Of a DNA stretch of 64,000 nucleotides, positions 59,101 through 64,000 are shown in pieces. Origin of the DNA: Hymenobacter perfusus (GTDB lineage: Bacteria > Bacteroidota > Bacteroidia > Cytophagales > Hymenobacteraceae); NCBI RefSeq assembly GCF_003944765.1, contig NZ_RWIU01000001.1, positions 1,383,782 through 1,447,781 on the forward strand, read 5' to 3'. How positions within the stretch are numbered: the first letter of the stretch is position 1; each line of letters begins with the position of its first letter. The notes below the pieces were generated by a model. It did no database searches, had not been told where the DNA came from, and saw nothing but the letters and a program-made list of their open reading frames with translations. Both the position numbers and the translations under genes were made by a program.

Positions 59101-59997
59101 ATGGCTGAGCAAACTGCCAAGCGTCCCGTATCTGTTCCGTTGATGGCCGACCTGGCTGCCCGGGGCGAGTCGCCGGAAATCCTGTTCTGGGTGGGCTGCG
59201 CCGGTGCCTTTGACGACCGGTACAAGCGCGTGACCCGCGCCTTTGTCCGCATTCTGGAGCACGTGGGCGTGAGCTACGCCGTGCTGGGCATGGAGGAATC
59301 CTGCACCGGCGACCCGGCCAAGCGCGCCGGCAACGAGTTCCTGTTCCAGATGCAGGCCATGACCAACATTGCCACCCTCAACGGCTACGGCATCAAGAAG
59401 GTGGTCACGGCCTGCCCGCACTGCTTCAACACCATCAAAAACGAGTACCCCGCGCTGGGTGGCGAGTTTGAGGTGATTCACCACAGCACCTTCCTGCAGC
59501 AGCTCATCAACGAGGGCAAAGTGACAGCCAAGGGCGGCGAGTCGTTCAAGGGTCGCCGCATCACCTTCCACGATTCCTGCTACCTGGGCCGCGCCAACAA
59601 CATCTACGAAGCGCCCCGCGAGGTGCTGGAGGTGCTCGACGCCGACCTGCTGGAAATGAAGCGCTGCAAAACCAATGGCCTCTGCTGCGGCGCCGGTGGT
59701 GCCCAGATGTGGAAAGACGCCGAGCCCGGCAAAAAGGAAATCAATGTGGAGCGCACCGAGGAAGCCCTGGCCACCCTCGACGGCGACGCCGACGTGCTGC
59801 TGAACCTGCAGGGCGTGGAAAGCACGGCCCCCGTGCTGCCCGCTGGCTCCAACCGCGGCGGCAGCGTTATTGCCGTGGCCTGCCCGTTCTGCATGACCAT
59901 GATGGCCGACGGCGTGAAAAACAAGGAGCGCGAATCCGACGTGCAGGTTTTCGACCTGGCCGAGCTGATTGCCTCCGCCGAAGGCCTCAACGCATAA
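59101..59997 (+). CDS. CCG-domain (Fe-S)-binding protein, HdrB-like
   Basis: 298 residues with two cysteine-rich CCG-type domains: VGCAGAFDDRYK, ACPHCFNTIKNEYP, HDSCYLGRANNIYEAP, CKTNGLCCGAGGAQMW and ACPFCMTMMADG. Such domains bind an unusual [4Fe-4S] cluster and catalyse two-electron transfer to disulfides or quinones (HdrB, GlpC, LldE). It pairs with the membrane subunit upstream. Natural electron donor unknown. Confidence 0.92.
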   Translation: MAEQTAKRPVSVPLMADLAARGESPEILFWVGCAGAFDDRYKRVTRAFVRILEHVGVSYAVLGMEESCTGDPAKRAGNEFLFQMQAMTNIATLNGYGIKKVVTACPHCFNTIKNEYPALGGEFEVIHHSTFLQQLINEGKVTAKGGESFKGRRITFHDSCYLGRANNIYEAPREVLEVLDADLLEMKRCKTNGLCCGAGGAQMWKDAEPGKKEINVERTEEALATLDGDADVLLNLQGVESTAPVLPAGSNRGGSVIAVACPFCMTMMADGVKNKERESDVQVFDLAELIASAEGLNA

Positions 59998-60091
59998 TAG
60001 TGCTTAGTTGGTAGTGCTTGGTGCTTAGTTTGTTTTGCTTCTGGATAGAAAAACAGCCTAAGCACTAAGCACCATACACTAGGCACTAATT
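59998..60091. repeat. GTGCTTAG-type imperfect inverted repeat
   Basis: TAGTGCTTAGTTGGTAGTGC and the following TTGGTGCTTAG (left, from 59998) pair imperfectly with CTAAGCACTAAGCACCATAC and the following ACTAGGCACTAATT (right, to 60091). The words repeat with near-octamer spacing, as in the elements at 35695 and 36611 but with a different motif. A terminator follows directly. Confidence 0.6.
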
Positions 60092-60131
60092 ACAGCCCCG
60101 TTCCGGAACTTCCGGGCGGGGCTGTTTCTTT
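60092..60131 (+). terminator. Terminator of the Fe-S operon
   Basis: ACAGCCCCG (60092-60100) pairs with CGGGGCTGT (60117-60125), with an inner TTCCGGAA palindrome in the loop, then TTCTTTT. Confidence 0.85.
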
Positions 60132-60220
60132 TGTAACGGAGAGGCCGTCGGGCTGACAACCCGGGTTGTACCTTGCCGTTGTAATTGGCCGCCGCGCCTC
60201 GCTACCCTAAGCTCCCGCCT

Positions 60221-60715
60221 ATGTACGTGCCCTTCGATCAACTGCCGGCCAGTGCCCGCATCTGGATATACCAGGCTAATCGGCCCTTCTCGGCCGCCGA
60301 GCAGGAAACCATGCAACCCGCCCTCCGCCGTTTCGCCGATGAATGGACCAGCCACGGCCGCACCCTGGAGGCCTCGGTGGCCGTGCTGCACCAGCAGTTT
60401 CTGGTAGTGGGGCTGGATGAGGCCGTAGCCGATGCCAGCGGCTGCTCCATTGATGCCTCGGTTCGGTTTGTGCAAAGCATTGAGCAGCAGTTGGGAATCC
60501 AGCTACTGGAAAAGTCGCGCATGGCGTTTCTGCTGGATGGAGTCGTAACGCTCCTCGACCGCACGGCGTTGAAAGGAGCGGTAGCCGCTGGCGTTTTGCA
60601 GGCTGATACTCCCTATTTCGATGCTACCCGTACCACCGTAGGCCAGCTCCAGACCGGATGGCCGGCCCCGGCCGGCACTACCTGGCTGTCCCGGTACTTC
60701 CAGCCGGTTGTCTGA
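60221..60715 (+). CDS. Hypothetical protein, sometimes auto-named ABC ATPase
   Basis: 164 residues from the ATG at 60221 (MYVPFDQLPASARIWIYQAN). Soluble alpha/beta composition, with GCSIDASVRFVQSIEQQLGI and LLDGVVTLLDRTALKGAVAA. No Walker motif is visible, so a nucleotide-binding name would be unsupported. TACCTTGC at 60169-60176 is a near -7 box. No function can be given. Confidence 0.75.
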   Translation: MYVPFDQLPASARIWIYQANRPFSAAEQETMQPALRRFADEWTSHGRTLEASVAVLHQQFLVVGLDEAVADASGCSIDASVRFVQSIEQQLGIQLLEKSRMAFLLDGVVTLLDRTALKGAVAAGVLQADTPYFDATRTTVGQLQTGWPAPAGTTWLSRYFQPVV

Positions 60716-60819
60716 GCCTTCCGAGGGAAAGAAAAATTCACTGAATCATTAGTATTATTAACACCGGGTTCCGCCCTGCCACCTTGGGGCCGGTATCCAT
60801 CCTTCAGCTTCTCGTTCCC

Positions 60820-62751
60820 ATGAAACACTATCTTCTTCCGTGCGCTATCCTGGGTTCTGCTGCCGTCCTGAGCAGTTGCGCCACCTCGGGCAGCCTCAGC
60901 AAAGCCGACAAGCGGTTTGTCCGTGGTGAGTACGAGGCCGCTATTACCCTATATAAGGCCGATGTGGCAAAGGGCCGCAACGTGGCCCAGGCCAACTACC
61001 GCCTGGCCGAGTCGTACCGGCTTTCCAACCGCGCCGAGCTGGCTGAAGAATACTACAAAGCCGCTATGGCCGGCGGCGTAAAAAACTCCGAAGCGGGCTA
61101 CCGCTATGCGCAGGCGCTGCGGGCCAGTGGAAAATTTGAAGAAGCAGCGGCTCAGTTTGAGAGCTACGCCCAAAACGGCAGCAACCGCACACTGGCGGGC
61201 CTGGCCGAAACCGAAGCCAAAAACGCCCGGGCCGCTACCAGCATCGTAGCCATGCGCACCAACAACGAGGTGCTGCCTCTCGACCAGATTAACACGCCCG
61301 CCTCTGAGTTCAGTACCACCCGCATCCCGGATACGAAGGAGTTGGTATTCGCCTCCGGCCGGGAAGGCAAGGTATATGCCGGCAATGGTGAAGGCTTCAA
61401 CGACCTGTACGCCGTCAAATTCGATGACGACCAGAAGCTGACCGGCGGCACCGTTCGTAAGCTTGACCCCATCATCAACGCCGCCGATACTCACGAAGCC
61501 AGTGCCACCTACTCGCCCGATGGCAAGATGATGGTATTTGCCCGCTCCAACAACGGCTCCAAAAAAGGCTATCTAAGTGTTGATTTGTGGGTTTCCTATT
61601 ACAGGGGCGGGGCCTGGACGGAGCCGGAAATCCTGCGTGGCGTGAACAGCAGCACCGCCGATGAATTCTCGCCGGTTTTCTCGCCCGATGGTCAGACGCT
61701 GTACTTCGCCTCCACCCGCAAAGGCGGCCTCGGCGGCAACGACCTGTACAAGTCCACGATGGAAAGCCCTGGCCGCTTCTCCACTCCCGAAAACCTCGGC
61801 GACCAGATCAACACGCCCGGCAACGAAAACTACCCCGCCGTATCCCCCGACGGCACGCTCTATTTCTCCTCCGATGGGCAGCCTGGCCTGGGTAAACTCG
61901 ACATCTTTAAGGTTGAGAAAGGCAAAGTAGTCAACCTCGGCGCTCCTATTAATAGTAGCGGCGACGATTTCGCCCCCTTCTTCACCGATAAGAAAATGGG
62001 CGTCTTCTCCTCCAACCGGGCCGGCGGCAAAGGTTCCGACGACCTGTACCTGTTCCGCGAGAAGCCCGTCAAGCTCGTTACCTTCTACGCCGACGGTACG
62101 CTGGTGGAACGTAACGACAAAACGGGCCAGACCGCTCCCGTGTCAAATGAGGCAGTGACTCTCTATGATAACAAAGGGCAGAAGCTCCAGGAAGCTACCA
62201 CCGGCCCCGATGGTAAGTTTAGTATGAAGCTCGACACGGCCGCCGCCAGCTATTCGCTCGTTGCCGACCGTCCGGGGTACTTCACCGCCCGCAATTCGCT
62301 CAGCACCATCGGCCGCAAGCCGGCCCAGGATGCGCTGCCCGATCCAATGAACGACGTAAAGGTGCCCGTCACGCTCACGCTCACCAAAATCGTGAAGAAC
62401 AAAGCTATTGTGGTCGATAACATCTTCTACGATTACGATAAAGCCGATATCCGCCCCGATGCGGCTTTGGAGCTGGATAAACTCATAGAAACCCTCAACG
62501 ATAACCCCAAAATCACCATCGAGCTCAGTTCACACACTGACTCTCGCGGCAAGGACGCCTATAACTTGGCCCTATCGCAGCGCCGCGCCGAGTCGGCCGT
62601 AGCCTATATTGTCTCCAAGGGCGTCGATAAAGCCCGTATTACGGCCAAAGGATATGGGGAAAGCCGCCCCGTGCTAAAGGCTGCCAAGACGGAAGAAGAA
62701 TACCAGCGCAACCGTCGCACGGAATTCAAAGTGACGAAAATTGCCGAATAA
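60820..62751 (+). CDS. OmpA-family lipoprotein with TPR and beta-propeller, PorE-like
   Basis: 643 residues from ATG 60820; lipoprotein cysteine at position 20 (AVLSSC). Order of domains: TPR (about 30-125), a PD40/WD40-like propeller (repeats with SPDG: EASATYSPDGKMMVFARSNN, FSPVFSPDGQTLYFASTRKG, NYPAVSPDGTLYFSSDGQPG), a carboxypeptidase-like sandwich (about 430-500), and a C-terminal OmpA peptidoglycan-binding domain (FYDYDKADIRPDAALELDKL; SSHTDSRG). This is the layout of PorE of the type IX secretion system, which anchors it to peptidoglycan. No other T9SS gene is adjacent, so PorE identity is likely but not certain. Confidence 0.88.
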   Translation: MKHYLLPCAILGSAAVLSSCATSGSLSKADKRFVRGEYEAAITLYKADVAKGRNVAQANYRLAESYRLSNRAELAEEYYKAAMAGGVKNSEAGYRYAQALRASGKFEEAAAQFESYAQNGSNRTLAGLAETEAKNARAATSIVAMRTNNEVLPLDQINTPASEFSTTRIPDTKELVFASGREGKVYAGNGEGFNDLYAVKFDDDQKLTGGTVRKLDPIINAADTHEASATYSPDGKMMVFARSNNGSKKGYLSVDLWVSYYRGGAWTEPEILRGVNSSTADEFSPVFSPDGQTLYFASTRKGGLGGNDLYKSTMESPGRFSTPENLGDQINTPGNENYPAVSPDGTLYFSSDGQPGLGKLDIFKVEKGKVVNLGAPINSSGDDFAPFFTDKKMGVFSSNRAGGKGSDDLYLFREKPVKLVTFYADGTLVERNDKTGQTAPVSNEAVTLYDNKGQKLQEATTGPDGKFSMKLDTAAASYSLVADRPGYFTARNSLSTIGRKPAQDALPDPMNDVKVPVTLTLTKIVKNKAIVVDNIFYDYDKADIRPDAALELDKLIETLNDNPKITIELSSHTDSRGKDAYNLALSQRRAESAVAYIVSKGVDKARITAKGYGESRPVLKAAKTEEEYQRNRRTEFKVTKIAE

Positions 62752-62766
62752 GCTCTTCAAGCAGTC

Positions 62767-62803
62767 AAAAGGCCCGATTTGCACCAGCAAGTCGGGCCTT
62801 TTC
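62767..62803 (+). terminator. Terminator of the PorE-like gene
   Basis: AAAAGGCCCGA / TCGGGCCTTTT, 11-bp stem with inner TTGC/GCAA pairing and a T-tract. Confidence 0.88.
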
Positions 62804-63140
62804 TCTGTCTCGTTCAGTCATAAACGGTACTCTCATGTATACAGTGTCACCAAACCGCCCTTTCCTGGGTAGCATGTCAGTATGGGACTCGTTTCATCCT
62901 CAGCCGATGATTAGTTGCTGGCACGCATAAATAGCGCTCCTATAGTAGTAGGAGAAAGGGCCCCACACACTAGCGGTAGAAATGCTCGGTTCGCTCCTTT
63001 CCGGTACATTCCACACGCAACCGCAAACCTATATGCACCTGCCAATGAGTATGGCTGAGTGAAACTGCAATGCAAGAACAAAAAGAATAGTGCTGATACA
63101 GTGGGAGAAAGGGGCGGCAAGCGGGCCTTAAACGGCTTTT
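62804..63140. other. Gene-free stretch upstream of the rRNA promoters
   Basis: No coding frame looks real. Only a small hairpin CTCCTA/TAGGAG (about 62936-62953) stands out. It is less GC-rich than the genes and may serve as the outer part of the rRNA control region. Confidence 0.45.
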
Positions 63141-63152
63141 TTCAGCTGGGGG

Positions 63153-63184
63153 TTTGGACGCAGGCGAAAAAGGCCGCACTTTTG
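63153..63184 (+). promoter_or_regulatory. Weak rRNA promoter P0
   Basis: TTTG (63153-63156), 20-base spacer, CACTTTTG (63177-63184). The -7 box departs from TAnnTTTG at its first base. A possible fifth, outermost promoter of the array. Confidence 0.45.
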
Positions 63185-63326
63185 CACTCCCAATCCGAAA
63201 CGCGGATGAGGCCGCTGCCAACCCCCGGGCCACCAGCGCGCACGACCTTCCTTGCCTCCCGGCTACTTGGCTCGGCCCGTTGCTTTCCTCGGAAACAGGG
63301 GTTGAAAAAAAAGATAGCCACGGGGG

Positions 63327-63358
63327 TTGCGAAAGTCAGCAAGAAGTTCTTACCTTTG
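63327..63358 (+). promoter_or_regulatory. rRNA promoter P1
   Basis: TTG (63327-63329), 21-base spacer, TACCTTTG (63351-63358), followed by CACCCCGCTTCAACCGGA. An A-tract lies upstream (63304-63312). Confidence 0.75.
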
Positions 63359-63423
63359 CACCCCGCTTCAACCGGAGGCGCTTTTCCAGCATCAGCCTCG
63401 AAAAACTTTTTTCGGTGTCGCTC

Positions 63424-63455
63424 TTGGAAAAAGGCAGAAAAGGCTGCTACCTTTG
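63424..63455 (+). promoter_or_regulatory. rRNA promoter P2
   Basis: TTG (63424-63426), 21-base spacer, TACCTTTG (63448-63455), followed by CACCCCGCTTTCGAAC. AAAAACTTTTTTC just upstream (63401-63413) resembles an UP element. Confidence 0.75.
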
Positions 63456-63533
63456 CACCCCGCTTTCGAACGAGAAACGGGTACTAAGAAGTGGAAACGA
63501 AGAAAACGGCAAAAACTTTTTTCTTCCTGCTTC

Positions 63534-63563
63534 TTGGAAAAAGCAACAAACTGTTTACCTTTG
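63534..63563 (+). promoter_or_regulatory. rRNA promoter P3
   Basis: TTG (63534-63536), 19-base spacer, TACCTTTG (63556-63563), followed by CAGCCCGCTTCAACCGGAA. AAAAACTTTTTTC is again upstream (63511-63523). Confidence 0.75.
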
Positions 63564-63645
63564 CAGCCCGCTTCAACCGGAAGCTGGCTCACTGAAAAAC
63601 GAATCACTTTCGAAACTCGCTTCGAAAAAAGTTTTTCAGAAAAGC

Positions 63646-63675
63646 TTGCGACAATCGAAAAGCTGCTTACCTTTG
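63646..63675 (+). promoter_or_regulatory. rRNA promoter P4
   Basis: TTG (63646-63648), 19-base spacer, TACCTTTG (63668-63675), followed by CAACCCGCTTCGACCGGAA. AAAAAAGTTTTTC is upstream (63625-63637). It is the promoter nearest the 16S gene. Confidence 0.75.
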
Positions 63676-63763
63676 CAACCCGCTTCGACCGGAAGGGATC
63701 ATAACACGAATAACCGGCTGCTTTCGAGCGGCCCACGGTAGCGCCCAACGGGGCCCTGCACAC

Positions 63764-63774
63764 GTTCTTTGAAT
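63764..63774 (+). promoter_or_regulatory. boxA-like antitermination element in the rRNA leader
   Basis: GTTCTTTGAAT resembles the boxA sequence TGCTCTTTA that loads Nus factors on rRNA transcripts. It lies about 90 bases after P4 and 175 before the 16S gene. Confidence 0.5.
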
Positions 63775-63949
63775 GACTGGAAAAGACAAAAACGGTAAGC
63801 AACTTCGCTTCTGAGCAATCAGGTAACGAGGTTGAGATTACAGGTTTTCAAGCGAATCATGGGATGAGCCCACAAACAGCTCGTCAAATATACCGGGTCG
63901 GATCAGCACTTGACATCAGCCAGTTTTCGAACTGGTGAAGAGAATTTCT

Positions 63950-64000
<51 letters not shown>

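Noticed and set aside
60221..60715. ABC transporter ATPase
   Set aside because: No Walker A, Walker B or signature motif can be seen in the 164 residues.
62911..63802. Several short open frames on both strands in the rRNA upstream region
   Set aside because: They run through tandem promoter repeats, have repetitive translations caused by the repeats, and lack family resemblance.

Overview
The window looks like a chromosome segment of a GC-rich member of the Bacteroidota, most likely Hymenobacter or a close relative in the Cytophagales. Three things point there: promoters of the Bacteroidota type (TAnnTTTG -7 box, TTG about 17-21 bases upstream), protein families typical of the phylum (DUF4270 lipoprotein, short glycogen synthase, NagB with a PIG-L domain, PorE-like OmpA lipoprotein, MarR/TonB receptor pair), and a partial 16S rRNA gene beginning at about 63950. 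No prophage, transposase or CRISPR array is seen. Apart from one AT-rich island the content is core housekeeping.

Layout. 1-7300: RNase R, a TonB-domain protein, polyprenyl synthetase, rhomboid protease, small membrane or lipoproteins and a glycerophosphodiesterase. 7290-8000: an AT-rich island with about twenty TTACA/TGTAA words, a perfect 15-bp inverted repeat, a small HTH/coiled-coil gene carrying further palindromes, and a near-perfect parS site just after it. 8300-14100: thioesterase, DciA-like protein and recF, pyruvate dehydrogenase E1 alpha, TPR protein, ribH, DksA-like protein. 14250-25900: rluB with a giant disordered N-terminus, coaX, an outer-membrane protein, lptC, PpiD/SurA-type isomerase, TPR protein, recJ. 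26000-36600: DoxX, M61 peptidase, lptB, GH3 enzyme, AIM24, gltX, pentapeptide protein. 36800-45450: RidA, glmS, DUF4270, half-length glycogen synthase, panC, panD, flippase-like protein, rfaE2, zinc peptidase. 45770-57400: acyl-CoA dehydrogenase, AraC regulator, GGGP synthase, holin-like protein, DnaJ-TPR protein, MarR/TonB receptor pair, nagB fusion, tRNA-Phe. 57500-64000: a two-gene Fe-S oxidoreductase, a PorE-like lipoprotein, a tandem rRNA promoter array and the 16S start.

How the genes fit together. Much of the set serves the envelope: LptB/LptC for LPS export, a PpiD/SurA chaperone, rfaE2 for heptose, glmS and nagB for amino sugars, GGGP synthase for lipids, and a PorE-like anchor. panC, panD and coaX feed coenzyme A synthesis. 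recF, recJ, the DciA-like protein and parS concern replication, repair and segregation.

The intergenic DNA is rich in palindromes of at least three kinds: REP-like hairpins, octamer-phased inverted repeats, and the AT-rich TTACA array. Those and the four-fold rRNA promoter array are the most unusual parts of the window. All gene identifications rest on reading the sequence; no database search was run.
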